Positions 11,331 to 23,658 of a stretch of 64,000 nucleotides of DNA are shown here, one piece after another. The notes beneath the pieces are model-generated. The model saw only the letters and a list, made by a program, of their open reading frames with translations, ran no database searches and was not told where the DNA came from. This DNA is from Aspidapion aeneum. Taxonomy: Eukaryota > Arthropoda > Insecta > Coleoptera > Brentidae. The position numbers and the translations under genes were made by a program. The stretch is from positions 3,967,477 to 4,031,476 of the forward strand of contig OY755045.1 in the NCBI GenBank assembly GCA_963576565.1, written 5' to 3'. Every line of letters starts with the position of its first letter. Position 1 is the first letter of the stretch.

Positions 11331-13218
11331 TATTGCAAGACAAGACGCTAGCGCTACCAAGTCCACTTTCAATCCCTGACTTCGCATGCGCAAATCGACC
11401 AATATTATTTACCTCATGTATTAGAATAGATGATTACAGGGTGATTTTCACTTGAATCCCAACTAACATTTATAGTAGCGGTTACATGTTCTAAAGGCTT
11501 TGCTACTTTCTTATAGTAGAAATGTGGTGATCCCAACCAAAATTTGTTACTTTTTAGTTCTAACTACTATTTAGTATCAGGAAATAGTAGATGTTTCGTA
11601 AAAACGACCCTCTAAACTACTTCATAGGATTGTTTCTTGATAGTCGATTCTGATAGTCTTCTCTACCACAATAGGACGTTGCTAAAGTTTTACTTTCTTT
11701 TTAGTCGTTATTGCGTAGTCGCCCTGACTTTTATATCCTACTTAATTACCACTAGAAAGTTAAGCTTCATTGGAGTCCCAAACAAGTGTATCCGACAACT
11801 ACATTATAACTTTAATTTTTACCACAAAAGTTTGTGTCATCATAGTAACATCTGATGTAACAATGTAGACAAAGTAACTTTTTGGATCAACTTTAAAGCC
11901 GCAACTACTTTCAAGTAACCTTTTCGACTATCAGGGAATATAGTTTGGGACGCCATGTTTTTATGTAAGAAAGAAAATTTAATATTTTTGTTGTCGATTT
12001 ATGAGCTCATATTAAAGAGCCATACTATTTTATAAACAAATTAGTTGAAGCTTACCAAAAATGCTCTTCTTAAGCACCATTTGTTGGAGTTAACTGTCGA
12101 TTATGAAAACATAACCTCCAAAATCACAACACAAAAATTCCATCAGCTACCAGAAAACGGCTCAATTTTACGGGCGCACCGGTTTTTTGCAATATATATA
12201 ATGCATGTTATACAAAAAACTTTGCGTCGCACTCGAATTTTGATCCTCTGCTCGTAAATTCTCACACTTTTGGATAACATAGTTCATATTATAACTATAA
12301 CCAAACAAAAAAACTAAGCGAGTCTGTTTACTGTTGTGTCCACCATATTGTGTAACAATTCTACCAAAAAGAAACGATTATATTATTTGCAACTACATCG
12401 CAACTTTTATGCCATTACGGAAAAAAAACAGCCTCTACGACGTAGTAGATACCTGGCTACGACGTAGTAGTGTAGTTGTTACTACAGTGACTTTAAACAC
12501 TTGGCCAAGTAGTTATAACCAGAAATTGGTTCCCCACTTAGGGAATTATAACGTCGCTGTATGGTATACTGAGACGTAGCGGGAGTACGTTGCGGTTACT
12601 TTTAAGAAATTCTTTCTAGTTGGGGTTTCGTCGTTACAACTTTAATTGTTTGTTGGGATGATTCTAACCACATGAAAATAGAAAGTTTCAAAAACCTAAC
12701 CTAACAAAACCTAATCAAATCTAACCGAACCGAACGAAAGGAAACTGAACCAATAATTTTTTTCAAAAAAAAAACTTTCCTGACTTCCTGCCCGGGATCC
12801 TAGAGGACATGAATCCGAAACGAACCAAACCGAACCTAACTAAACTGAACCAAACCTAACCTAACCAAACTAAACTACAACACGTACTGCTAATTAGGTT
12901 TAGTTGGGTAGGGTTAGGTTCGGTACGGTCCGGTTCGGATTCACATCCTCTAGGATCCCGGGTAGGAAGTCAGAAAAGTTTTTTTTTTCAAAAAAATATT
13001 GGTTTAGTTTGATTTGGTTCGGTTCGGTTAGATCTGATTAGGTTTCGTTAGGTTAGGTTTTTGAAACTTTCTATTTTCATGTGGTTAGAATCATTCAAGT
13101 GAAAATCACCCTGTACATCTATTCTAATACATGAGGTAAATAATATTGGTAGATCTACGCATGCGAAGTCAGGGATTGGAAGTGGACTTGGTAGCGCTAG
13201 CGTCTTGTTATTGCAAGT
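11331..13218. mobile_element. Large hairpin element interrupted by a 1200-bp insertion
   Basis: The left arm is 11331-11457 plus 12660-12885 and the right arm 12895-13218. They pair from CAAGACGCTAGCGCTACCAA at the outside to a CCCGGGATCCTAGAGGA block near the centre. The 1200-bp element at 11458-12657 sits in the left arm, and the intact right arm (ATTCAAGTGAAAATCACCCT) shows the empty site. The inner arms are degenerate CCTAA/CCGAA-type strings. The central CTTTCCTGACTTC and CCCGGGATCCTAGAGG block is also found inside the foldback at 23870-24554. Confidence 0.8.
11458..12657 (+). mobile_element. 1200-bp TIR element, copy 2 (AT target duplication)
   Basis: Same length and near-identical sequence to 4172-5371, in opposite orientation. 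Flanked by AT (11456-11457 and 12658-12659). The uninterrupted partner arm of the host hairpin reads CTTGAATGATTC when reverse-complemented, so one AT was present before insertion. The subterminal region is rich in GTAGTA/TACTAC palindromic strings. No transposase is encoded, so it must move in trans if it is active. Confidence 0.85.
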
Positions 13219-13304
13219 AGACCAATTCTTTCTTAAAAAACACTTAAATTTTGATTCACAAATTTTTTTTATTTATTATATAATAAGTCGAAGTCTCGAT
13301 AAAT

Positions 13305-13770
13305 CGAAATTTTGTCCGTAAAACGATAGCTCCTAAACCGATAAACCGATTTTGAGAAAATTTTTAGGTAAAATGCAGCTCGCCACTGCAACGAGCTAAT
13401 TAGATTTTGGTTGAAATTCATTACTGCTAATGACAGTTTTTTGACAGTTAAAAATTAAAAAATTGCTAACTTTTTAACGGAGCATCGTATCAATTCACTC
13501 TTTTTGGAATATAGGCTATATTTTGCTCAATAATTTGTATAAAAAAACTTTGACCCGGAGCGTCGCATCAATATGCGGTTTTCGGAATGTAGTAGCCCAC
13601 ATTGTTTTCAAAAATTTGTGTAATAACCAAAAACTTCGTAGGGGCTTTCGTTTCGAAGATATTTACAAAACACTGTTTTCAAGGTTGATATAGCATGAAG
13701 TTTACTTGGAGTGTGCAAATGGGCTAGGACGGTATCAGATCCCTCATTAATCCATTTATTATTCATATAA
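13305..13770 (+). mobile_element. Helentron-like repeat module A (hairpin end missing)
   Basis: Runs from GTCCGTAAAACGATAGCTCC through AACGGAGCATCGTATCAA to a GGTATCAGATCCCTC-like end. It shares this order with 31381-31925 and, reversed, with 16845-17270 and 59760-60250. The microsatellite and hairpin seen in the better copies are absent here. Confidence 0.6.
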
Positions 13771-14764
13771 GTTGTTAAAAATATCTTCACTTATTTGACA
13801 AAAATTTAAATATTTCTTCCACAAAACTTATTTAAAAAAAAACACATCAAACCGAAAGGTTTAAATTTAGTACTTAGTAGGAAAAAAGTAGGACTCATCT
13901 TTTTTATATCAAACTCAATATTTATTAATAAAAGTGATAAAAATTTAATTTTAGAATTTCTATAGAAAACAATGTGCAGAAATAAAAAAATCCAAGAATG
14001 TTCTCCTAGATCAGGGATGAGGAGACACAACACAGAGTCACATGATAAATTGTTTTTAGTTTGGCAAAATTTCAGGTTCAGTTTAATAACATGTAAATAT
14101 AATTTCGTGAATTAAAATATGTTTGGGTTTTTGGCTTTTAGTGGGTAACTCAACAAAATTTCATATATTTGTAATGCAATTTTAGAAAATTGATGTTTTA
14201 AACATTCGACGGTTTTTAGTACCAACTTTCCACCACTCTCTCTGGGGGGCTTGTGCGAAGATCGATACATTTTAATCTTTATTTTTCGGAAAAATTCATG
14301 TTATAAGGTCACTTTTCAGTCTCTCAATGTAATTTGTAAGCTTTTCACCTATTCTCTGATTTTCACCGAGTTTTTGCTTCATGATAAACTTTTTTCTTTC
14401 TATTTCTATTTGCAAACAAATTGTAGGTATCTAAAATATAAACTAGGCCAAACTTTCCGAAATGACTTCATAGAAATGTTTTTGAATCACTGAATGTAAT
14501 CAATTTAATATGTCATAAAAAATGTTTCGTTTAAAAACACACGTAGTTTTACTGAACTTTGAAAAATTTGATAAAAACGTGTTTAAATGATGTTTGCATA
14601 GGTTTTTAATTTTTTATATTAAAATGTTTTAAATAGATTTTGACATCAGAAATAGTTGAGTAAGTTTGTAGGGTATTTTAAGAAAAAGCTGCAAAAAGGG
14701 TATATTTTTGGTACCTGACACCCAACGCTAAATTTTTAGTCGAGGATACCCGATTTTCCCGCTT
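13771..14764. other. No gene seen
   Basis: AT-rich sequence with only short chance frames. No element ends were recognised. Confidence 0.4.
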
Positions 14765-14771
14765 CATAAGT

Positions 14772-15381
14772 CAAGGCCAACACAAAAATAGAGGCCACGA
14801 CCCTGAAAAAATCAGCTGTTCTCCCGGGGCTGAATTTTACATTGGGTCTTATGGGAGGTCAGACGTTTTTTTATGATATTTTCAAAATGGCACTACAGAT
14901 TTCCACAAAATTTCAGTGAAATATTCTCAGACACCATCCCGATATTCCACCAAAGGTTTTTAAGGAAGCAACATGATTAAAAGGTTAAAATATTCAAGAT
15001 TTAGCATTCCTTATTTTGAATTCAAATTACCCGCCATGTACCACATGCCAACTGTTATATTTGACATGTATTTACTTTTTCATATATAATTGTCACATTC
15101 GCTTCTGCTTTAAACTTAATTTTTGTGTGAGCTAATGAAGCTGCTATGAAAAATTAGGGGTTACTATACATTTAAAAAAAATTGTTCTGCCAGAATAAAG
15201 TAAAAACAATCTCAAAAACGGCTTTATTTAAAAAAAAATCAAATATCCATGAACCGTCATTCCAACTTCAATATTTTAAAGACAATCAGCTGTGTCGTAA
15301 CGTGACCATCAAAAAAAAATCAGCCCCGGATGTGATGTCAAAAAAGTGGAGGATCGTGGCCCGTCCATTTTGATAGCCCTG
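14772..15381 (+). mobile_element. TIR element with 7-bp target duplication, copy 1
   Basis: Ends CAAGGCCAACACAAAAAT and the complement of CAGGGCTATCAAAATGGAC. Perfect 7-bp duplication CATAAGT at 14765-14771 and 15382-15388. A second copy at 47346-47983 has its own perfect 7-bp duplication, which confirms the ends. Subterminal inverted matches include CCCGGGGCTG and CCACGATCC. No protein is encoded. A partial third copy is at 7940-8095. Superfamily not identified; a 7-bp duplication is uncommon. Confidence 0.85.
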
Positions 15382-15549
15382 CATAAGTAAGAAAAACAAT
15401 GAATTCCCTGTTTTAGGAGAACTGAAATTAATTTTGATGGATTTACCTAATCAAGTAAACCGGGACCTACTCAGTTTAAAAAATATGAGTACAAAAATTT
15501 GACACCTGTCGCTTAAAAACAAAATGGTGATTAATTTCAAATAATACCG

Positions 15550-16480
15550 CTGTATCTATTTAGCCTTCTTGAATCCATTTTTGAAAATAGGCTTCCTCCA
15601 ATATCTTCCACTCTTCTCTGTCTGTCGCCGTGTTCATCCATCTAGTTTCCGCGTGTTTCTTCAAATCGTTCGCCTATCTCATTTGAGGTCTTCCCTTACT
15701 TCTTTTATTTTCCAAAGGTCTCCAGTTTACAATACATTCGTTCCATCGATCGTCTTTCTGTCTGATATTATGACCGGCAAATTTCCAATTAAATTTTGCT
15801 ACTTCTCCTCTGACATCCCTTACTTTTGTTTTATTTCCTATCCATTCATTCCCTTTTCTATCTGTTAGCTTTACATGTAATTTGTCTTTCCATTGATCTT
15901 TAGGCTTTTGTTACCTTATCCATGTTTGATTTTGTAAGTCTCCAGGTCAGGGATTCATAGGTAAGTACATACAGGAAGGATACAATGGTTATACACATTC
16001 GTTTTGAGGTACTAAGGATATTTTTTATTTTTTAATATGTAGCTTAATTTACCGAATGCTGCTCAGGCCAATCTTACTCGTCTTTTGATTTTATCTGTTT
16101 GGTTTTCTTTTTTTAGTTTAATAATTTGTCCCAGGTATATATATTCCTCTACCTGTTCTATTTTCCTTTGGTTTATTCTGATCGTAATATCTTCTTCTTT
16201 TTGTTATGATTTTAGTTTTAGTGCACTTAAGTTCATACTCAAGTCTATATTTATAGCTGCTGTATCCAGTTCTTCCAGCATTTTCATCAGTTCTTCTTTC
16301 TCTACTATTAAGGCGATATCATCATGATATCTTAGGTGGTTCAATTATTGTCCATTTACGTTGATGCCTATTTCTTCCCAATCTAAGCTTTTAAAAACAT
16401 CTTCTAGGGCCTGGGTAAATAGTTTAGGGGATATTGTGTCACCTCCACTAACACCTCTTCTTATGCGGATTAGCTTAAAT
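15550..16480 (-). pseudogene. LINE fragment, second family, copy 1
   Basis: The minus strand carries broken frames for the end of a non-LTR reverse transcriptase. They include the region matching FGKL, YGSQSWTL, NMDKVTKAQRSM and ERMLHVKLTDRKRN-like sequence of the 30000-31060 copy, then RGRPQ-type basic sequence and a terminal 'REEW...EAYVQ' region. The 3' tail reads toward AGATACA at 15550. Many stops and shifts. A YHDDIALI-like palm remnant lies near 16320. Confidence 0.8.
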
Positions 16481-16489
16481 AGCCGCTGT

Positions 16490-16844
16490 ATACTATTAAC
16501 TAACTAAACTTTTCAAGAGAAATTTTGTAAATAATATATAGTATAAATTCTCTCGATTTTAAAAGCTATCCCTAAACTTGTTGCTAAATTTGTCGCTTGA
16601 ATTTAATGTAAAAAAAAAAATCAAAAAGAGGTACTTAAAGCAATAAAATGTATAGAGCCATTTTACCGCTCGTCGGTGCAATAAAAATCCCCTGCATTAA
16701 GAGCAGGAACCTGGGTTAAATAGCTTCGGGGCAAAATCACCCTACCAAAGCATTACAAGAGAGAAAAGCTTTTAAATCAACATCTTAAATATTACTTATC
16801 AAAGAAGTTTTTCAAGGTGCAGTCAAATACTAAAAAAAATAAAA
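16490..16844. other. No gene seen
   Basis: AT-rich spacer with no recognised feature. Confidence 0.4.
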
Positions 16845-17270
16845 GGATCTATGTCGGATCTGACACCTTCCAAGCTAGCCTATTATCACACTTGAAGCCA
16901 TGATAATATATTAACCTTGAAAACAGTTTTTTGTAAATATCTCAGAAACTAAACCTCCTACGTTTTTGGTTATAACACGAATTATTGAGCAAAACATAGT
17001 CTACTATATTCCGAAAATAGTGTATTGATACGATGCTTCGTTAAAATGATAGCATTTTTTAAAGTTTTAAACTGTTAAAAAAATTCGTCAGCTCAGTCTT
17101 GGAAACAGTTTATTTTAAATATGTGAGAAACGAAAGCTTCTATAGGAAGCTTTTGGTTATAATACAAATTATTGAGAAAAATTTGTTCTACTATATTCCG
17201 GAAACCGCTTATTGACACGATGCTCTGTTAAAAAGTTATTTACAATTTATAAACTGTCAAAAAAGTACCT
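16845..17270 (-). mobile_element. Helentron-like repeat module B (reverse)
   Basis: Read on the minus strand it follows the order of the copy at 31381-31925, ending GGTGTCAGATCC. It contains an internal, diverged doubling: the AAGCTTTTGGTTATAATACA and TACTATATTCCGGAAA block near 17150-17215 repeats that of 16970-17020. Hairpin end absent. Confidence 0.6.
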
Positions 17271-17760
17271 ATTTGACAATTTGACAACACTGAAGTACAG
17301 ATCATATGTGACTCTTTAATGAGATTAGTGGGATCCGTGGTTATAAGATCTTTAACAAAGGTAAAACAAGATTAGAGTCACTCTGGGATTTTTATAGAGT
17401 AAAGGAGTTTAGCCCCAGTTAAGTTTCGGCTCTGGATCCACCCTTTTCGTTCAGTTTACACTGACACATAACATTTTTATTTTAACTTCTTTCTGAACTG
17501 GCTTTAGAGGAAAATATAAAATTTTTATTAGATAAATGAAACTAAAATATTGCTCCAAGATATACGTACGTTATATAGTAGCATAAATATTTATCATTCA
17601 TCGATTAAAACATTTTTTTGTAGAAATAAGCATTTAAAAAATATAAATTTGTATCTAAAATGTCATAGGATTTTAGTTAGTAAGAACAACACAACGTAAT
17701 ACTTTATTTTACTGAGACCCCCCAACACTTTCCTCTGCGAAAGTTCTTGAAAATGATTCC
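17271..17760. other. No gene seen
   Basis: AT-rich spacer between a repeat module and a LINE fragment. No exon or element end recognised. Confidence 0.4.
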
Positions 17761-17764
17761 TAAC

Positions 17765-18297
17765 AAAGTGCGAAGGCGGTAAATGTAAATTTAGCGAATG
17801 TAAAAATGGTTATTGGATGTTTTAACAGTATTTTATGGGACAGAGAGATAAAAAAGAATATAAAATTTAACATATATAAAACAATGGTAAAAAGCACGCT
17901 GTTGTATAGAATAGAGAAACAGACAAATACAAAACAAAAATGGAAAGTGTCGAAATGGGTGCAATAAGAAAATGAATGAGAATATCTAGAACAGATCACA
18001 TAAGAAATGAGAACATAAAAAAAAGAATGGAAATCGAGGGAAGCATAACACATGACATCACTAAAAGACAAGTAATATGGTACAGCCATGTACAACGGAT
18101 GAACGACGAAAGATTACGAAAGCAGGTCCTAGAATGGCAACCAATAGAGCGCAGAAAAAGAGGGCATCTTAAACTAGAATGGCAACAGTCAATCCAAAAA
18201 TCAATGAGTCAAAAAAACCTGACAGAAGATGATGCTCAGGATCGAAGGAGGTGGAGAATAGGCGTCGGACATCGTAGAAAAACGTTATAAATCAATA
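17765..18297 (+). pseudogene. LINE fragment of the first family (variant b), 3' end
   Basis: The plus strand encodes the C-terminal part. An open stretch at 17976-18290 reads RISRTDHIRNENIKKRM, QVIWYSHVQRMNDERLRKQ, WQPIERRKRGH and a terminal RRRWRIGVGHRRKTL, then stop. The upstream part (17765-17975) matches 53500-53710 but is shifted. It belongs with 36070-36640 and 53225-53950. Dead copy. Confidence 0.85.
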
Positions 18298-18299
18298 TA

Positions 18300-18585
18300 G
18301 AAGTAAAAAAATTATTTAGTAGTATGATTTAATTTTATGACTAAACGAACATGTCAACATAACGAGAGAGATGAAGAAAGTTGCAGTAAAGTATTAGAAC
18401 CGGCAATGGTTTTTCTGTGGCTTAAAAAATAGTTTGCAAGTAAAATCTGATGTAAACGGTAACATCGTCCCACAGATCGTATGATTGGTTCAGTCAGTTG
18501 CAGAGATATTCCCATGTCTCTGATTAGTTGCGAGAATATTTGCCTTAAAATATAAAAAATTACAAACGAAATTAAGAAACAATTA
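18300..18585. other. Spacer, nothing recognised
   Basis: No exon, repeat end or RNA gene recognised. Confidence 0.35.
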
Positions 18586-18933
18586 GCTTGTCTAACGAAC
18601 TGTCACGATCAGCTGTTTTTCGATCCAAGATGGTCGCCATAGGACAAACAAAGCGTTTTCCCATAAGCCGCAATGTTAACAAAAACGTAATTTAAAAAAA
18701 AAGTGAAACGATTTAATTTACAACAAAGATGCTGTTTTAAGTATTGAACCTTTGTACACATGGGAAAAATGCGTTTTTCTTAAAAAAAATCAATTGAAGC
18801 CGGTAAATCTCAAATAAAAGGGACCATGTTTTGTTCAAAAGTCAGGTTATGTTTTATTTACTTTTGTTTTTTTTTTACTTTTTTTCCAGTTTTTTACTCA
18901 GTTTGAATCATTATTATTAGTTTCTGTGCTGTT

Positions 18934-20738
18934 ATGAATTGTGGCAGCTGGGGAGAGCTTGATAATGTTAGTTTTGATGGAATGCCAAGTATTTTGACCT
19001 TAAAAAATCATCTTCATTTAAATGAACTAGGTATCAGCTCAAAGAAGGGAAAAGAAAGTGGATACCCAAGCAGCATTTGGACGTCATATTACGTTACCCA
19101 TACGTTGCTTGCGATAAACGCGACGTCGGGTGCCGACGTCGTTTCGACCGCCTGACGACCCTCGTTTGCACCTAAATGGGGAATACAAATTCGGGTCGCT
19201 ACGACGTCAGCATCTGACCTTATAGGTAATAGAGTTTACCAATTAACAACGTAATTGTACGTTGGATTTCCGTCACTTAAATTTAGTCGCAAACAGGTAA
19301 GTTGCGTTTGGTTTCGTTTCCATTGCCTAGAATAGATATAGTTTTTGCTAAAAATAATTCCTGTCGAGTAACTAAAATTATACCTGATAAGTAAATATTT
19401 TACACTTATTATAACAAGTCTCATAAAAATGGGTGCATTGTACAAATGATAATTATAGTCATGCATGAAAGGGGGTATTACAATATTCATAATTTATATT
19501 TTAAAGCAGGAATCATACAAAAATTTTACAACGAAGGCATGTTTATTGATAAATGTGATTAAAATACTTTCAAAAAAAGCAAGCGCTCCTGAAATATGCA
19601 AGATTTACTAAAATATATATTTGTTAAATAGATCTAATTTTTATTATTTTTTTTATTATTGTAAAAAAAAATATTTTGCTGCCTCACTAAACTCAAATTT
19701 GTTAATACTTTTACAATTATTCTTTCATTTCTACTTAAAATTAGAAAAAGAAAAAATATTTTATAATGGCCGACAGACGCTAACCTTTTCAGAATGGCGG
19801 ATTACTGTGTCTGACTTAATGTGAACTAATAATATACCAATCCGGACCGGGTCTCCACTTTTGGTTGTGAAAGATAACCAAAGAGTCGAAGTCCGACGTC
19901 CGGCAAACGTATTTCGTCCCATTAAATTCGGACGTTCGCCCTGCATGATTTTGCGTCGGCCTACCAACGGATTGGAACTCAACGTCCGCTCTTTTTCTAC
20001 TACAATAGGTAAAGCCTACGGTCCCAAAGCTAACTACCCACCGAAATCATTGTTTTATTTTTTATTTTTTAGAAATGTTTGTTTTAATATCAAAAATCTA
20101 AGGGAAATAAAACCCATACCCCACCTGTGGGAAGAGGATGGAGTATTATAGTTTCCAAAATCCAAAAAATTTATAAAACTGCGTCATGTCCTGAAACGTA
20201 GCCGTCCTGACCAAAATATCTCTCGACCAAACAAATGCACTTGTTGTTAGGTTATGGGCGTCTATAAATGACAGTAGGCTGTACATGTGACGCGTAGGCC
20301 ATATGAATGGACGTGGAATAGGTCAAGTAAAAGTTACGGAAAATACACCAACCAAACCAAACGCTAGTTTAGGTCTGAGGTTAGGGTCTTCACCGGACGT
20401 ACCCGACGCCGACGTCTGTTGGTCGTTGGGCTGGTCAGAGTTTTTGTACGTCGAACAAACGAACGTAAGACCGACGTTGGGAAATTAATGGTATATTGCG
20501 TTGCATTATTTGACGTCGCGAGACCGTTAAAAAAACGGACGTATATTTGATAACGTCGGTTTTGATATGAATGCGACGTCGCTTAACGCATAATCAATCT
20601 TGCAACTTAAAATTCCACTAAATCCGACGTCGGTTCAGGTCACATTAGGTTGTAAGTCATATAAATGTTTCTTGGGTAAGTGCTCTATTACCTGACTTAA
20701 CAGAGGATAAATTGAAATATTCGAAAGTTTTTTGTCAG
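18934..20738 (+). pseudogene. Unknown ORF inside the 4.25-kb transposon, split by insertion
   Basis: An ATG at 18934 opens MNCGSWGELDNVSFDGMPSI and runs to GISSKKGKES at 19060. There a nested element inserts. If that element (19061-20677) and one copy of AAGTG are removed, the same frame continues as ALLPDLTEDKLKYSKVFCQ to a CAG-GTTTGT donor-like site at 20738. This supports a formerly continuous exon. A separate possible last exon at 21071-21173 (after TTACTATTCTAG) reads DHDWVSPEWIIVSKRLKNF then stop, but its frame fits a donor at 19030 rather than the one at 20738. Family unknown; it may be transposon-encoded or captured. Confidence 0.4.
19061..20677. mobile_element. Nested TIR element with GACGTC-rich subterminal regions
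   Basis: The ends are GATACCCAAGCAGCATTTG and the complement of ACCCAAGAAACATTTATATG. Flanks suggest a 5-bp AAGTG duplication (19056-19060 and 20678-20682), though the left end has three extra bases. Both subterminal regions are studded with CGACGTC/GACGTCG and CGGACGT. Short frames only (for example 19861-20151), none recognised. Confidence 0.6.
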
Positions 20739-20778
20739 GTTTGTTTTGGATAAATGTGTAACTGCCATTTTGGCAATA

Positions 20779-20959
20779 CAGTCGAACCTCTATAACTCGA
20801 ACCTGAAGGGACAACCAAAACAGTTCGAGTTATGGAGAGTTCGAGTTATAGAAACTCGCGTTACATAGGTTAAAATGTAAAATGTGCAGGGACCGCTTAA
20901 AAGGTTCGTGTTATAGAGGGGTTCGAGTTATAGAGGTTCGAGTTAGAGAGGTTCGACTG
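20779..20959. mobile_element. pogo/Tigger-type MITE, copy 2 (TA target)
   Basis: A 181-bp sister of 10441-10625 with the same ends CAGTCGAACCTCTATAACTC and flanking TA (20777-20778, 20960-20961). It is inserted in the 4.25-kb transposon. Confidence 0.9.
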
Positions 20960-21179
20960 TATTTTCTATTGGGATCTTTTTTGTGCTTGAGTGGACCTTT
21001 TGCAGAAGTGTAACATAGAATTGTGTTAAACTGTAAGAAATATTTCACTATGATTTTTTTACTATTCTAGGCAAGCAACTTTCAAAACTAGAATACAGCA
21101 ATGATCATGACTGGGTCTCTCCTGAATGGATTATTGTTTCAAAACGGTTGAAAAATTTTAAAAATGATGGTTGAAAAAA

Positions 21180-22550
21180 GGGTCCAGAGAAGAAAGAAAT
21201 GGAAAACAATATGAGGTTAAAGTGTGAATAATGAGCTGAACCAAATTTGTACACCATCCTACAGAACTCTTAAATAAACTCTTGGTAGTGTAGTGTCCTG
21301 TATAGTGTCGAGTGAAGTCCTGTATCATCAAAGTTTCTTTTTCTTTAATAAATATTTATTTTACAGACCTCAAAACAGTTTAGAATAAACTGGTGAATTT
21401 GACAATCTCCCTAACTCAAACCTCTTTTTATCTTAAACTATTTTGGTGCAAATCGGGGTGCAAATTTTCCTTTATTTCCATGCTTTTTGACACCTAAAAC
21501 TTGTACACCATAAAATTTGTATAGTATCTGACTGGACCTACTACAAGTCCTGTTGTGAAATTTCTACAGTACTGTTCTGAGCTTATTAGCAAAAAAATTT
21601 TTTTATGGCATCATTAATAATAGATGGAAAAAAAAGTAATCTTTGTTGACTTTGATGACCACAAGAAAAACAAATAAGTTCTGTCAGATATTTTTTTCAA
21701 TTTCTCTCAAAAAAACTTGCGTTTTAATAGTCCTAATGGTTCATATGCTGTTACGCCCAATTGTAGAGTAGAGTATATATTTATTTGCATAAACTTTTAG
21801 ATACATAATTGAGCAAATACTGTTACAAAAAAACAGTAATAAAAGTAATAGTAACAGTAGTAATACAACAGCGAATATTGTACTGTTGTAAAATTTGAAC
21901 AGTACTTACTGTTGTGAGCTGATGAACCTTAGGTTTGACCATACTTAAGCCCTATGTATTATAGCTCATGGAAAATCATATGGTGATGTACGGTGTGTGA
22001 GGCCAATGACAAGGAAAAACTGTATTTTAATTTTGCAAGTTTTTTTTTTATATAATGTTTACTTATATTTTTTTAAATAAACATATTTTGTAAAGTACTT
22101 ATTAGAAGTTTGCTTGACCAACCTCCGTTGGAACTCATATGTGCATATTGATCTGTTGGACTGACCTACCTATAAGTCGTGCCTCTTTTTCATGTCACTA
22201 CTGGAGGGTTAAAACAATTAAACTTTGTCTAAACCTGAAAATCATAGTGAAATAGTTTTCACAGTTTAACGCTATAGAAGGCCTATTACTTAGCAAAAGG
22301 TTTAGTCAAGTACAATAAAAGATCCTAATAGAAAACCTGAATCTGATGAGAAAAGTTTAGTCTATTTCAATTTTGTCTCTGTTAAGTGAGCCTTGAAGTG
22401 AGCTCTTTGAATAGAACTACTTTCTCCTACCTTGGGCTGATTCATTGGTCAAAAAACTTCAAAAACCTTTGGGGGCCCGATACCTTTGGGGGGCCCCCAG
22501 AGGTCTCATGATGTTGTACTTTATGCTATGTTTTCTCTTTATTCATAGAA
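21180..22550. other. Interior of the 4.25-kb transposon, no coding seen
   Basis: AT-rich with several AATAAA strings (for example near 21275 and 21345), but no open frame of note. A short GC palindrome (GGGGGGCCCCC) lies near 22475-22500. Confidence 0.35.
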
Positions 22551-22839
22551 AAAAAGTTAAAAAAACAAAATAAACAAAAACATAACCTACTTTTTTGAAG
22601 AAAACATGGTCCCTTTTATTTAAGATTTTCTCGCTTTATTTTAATATTTTTAAGAAAAACGCATTTTTCCCATATGCGCAAAGGATCTGTTCTTAAAACT
22701 GATTAATTTTTGAGACTAAAGCTCTTGTCGTTTTTGTAAAATTTACATTTTTGTTAACATTACGGCTTATGGGAAATCGGTTTGTTTGTCCTATGGAAGA
22801 CATCTTGGATTTGATCATATGTTTTGTTAGACAGCCCTA

Positions 22840-23160
22840 TAATAAACTAAACGATGATATCTGTCCTGTCCCCGTTAGTTAAAAGGCGGTATAAATGCAT
22901 TGTTTCCTTATGTCATTGCGGCCTTTAAATTAATTGGGACAGTGTGTCAGTTGTTATTACTCTTGTTTTTGCTAAGTTCCATTGTATGAAGCTGTCTAAA
23001 ATATACCAAGTTTTAGATGAAATCCACACAATAGTTTCCTAACATAGGGCACACAATAGTGAAGCGCTGAAAATGTCAGTTTACTCTTGAGCATCTGTTA
23101 GTTTATGCAGGTGCACTTTACATTATTTGCATACTTCTGATTTCATTCAGTGATAGGCCT
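22840..23160. other. Spacer, nothing recognised
   Basis: No exon or repeat end recognised. Confidence 0.35.
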
Positions 23161-23167
23161 GGGCAGT

Positions 23168-23311
23168 GGCGTATAAAAGAGGGTGGCCTAGGGGGCCCGG
23201 GCCCCCCCGAAGCTAAGATTTCTTTAGATATTTTCCACACAATTAAATATACTGGTTCTTGTCTAGTTTTGGGAGGGAATTGCCTTCCCTGTTGCAGCAG
23301 CTGCCACTGGC
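23168..23311. mobile_element. Short hAT-type MITE or solo remnant
   Basis: Starts CAGTGGCGTATAAAAGAGGG and ends GCAGCTGCCACTG, the CAGTGGCG-type tips seen elsewhere in the window (56544, 61861). No 8-bp duplication is visible, so the ends may be eroded. Confidence 0.55.
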
Positions 23312-23658
23312 GTCTGACTATGCGTTTAATAAACTAATATATTTGTTTATATAATAAACGTAGGTAAAAACTAAACAATTTTTTATTATTTGTTTAAAAT
23401 GGACAGGTATAAATACACGAATATGCAATCATATGCCAAATGAAAAAATAAAATATTCAGTTTAAAGTTCAACAACAGATTAACTCGTCTGATGTATGGT
23501 GCACTAAAACAACATATTGCACAATAAAACAATGCTCTGTTTTAAGCTTATTTATCGGAAATTGCATGTTTTATTAAATCAAATATAAATATGAGACTAA
23601 CAAAATAATAAACAGGCTCAGAATTTGTATTTCTATTGCATAATTATCTAATAACCGG
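23312..23658. other. Spacer, nothing recognised
   Basis: AT-rich sequence with no recognised features. Confidence 0.35.

Larger units (their letters stand above)
18586..22836 (+). mobile_element. 4.25-kb DNA transposon with TIRs of about 290 bp
   Basis: 18586-18880 and 22555-22836 are inverted repeats. Shared strings include TGTCTAAC at the tips, GATCCAAGATG, CCATAGGACAAACAAA, GGGAAAAATGCGTTTTTCTT and AAATAAAAGGGACCATGTTTT. Inside lie a possible exon and two nested elements (19061-20677 and 20779-20959). No clear target duplication was found. The superfamily is not identified because the visible coding fragments are not ones I recognise. Confidence 0.7.

Noticed and set aside
12690..12890. 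Degenerate CCTAA/CCGAA strings resembling the insect telomere repeat TTAGG
   Set aside because: The units are irregular, occur inverted within a hairpin element and are interrupted by other motifs, so a telomeric origin is not supported.
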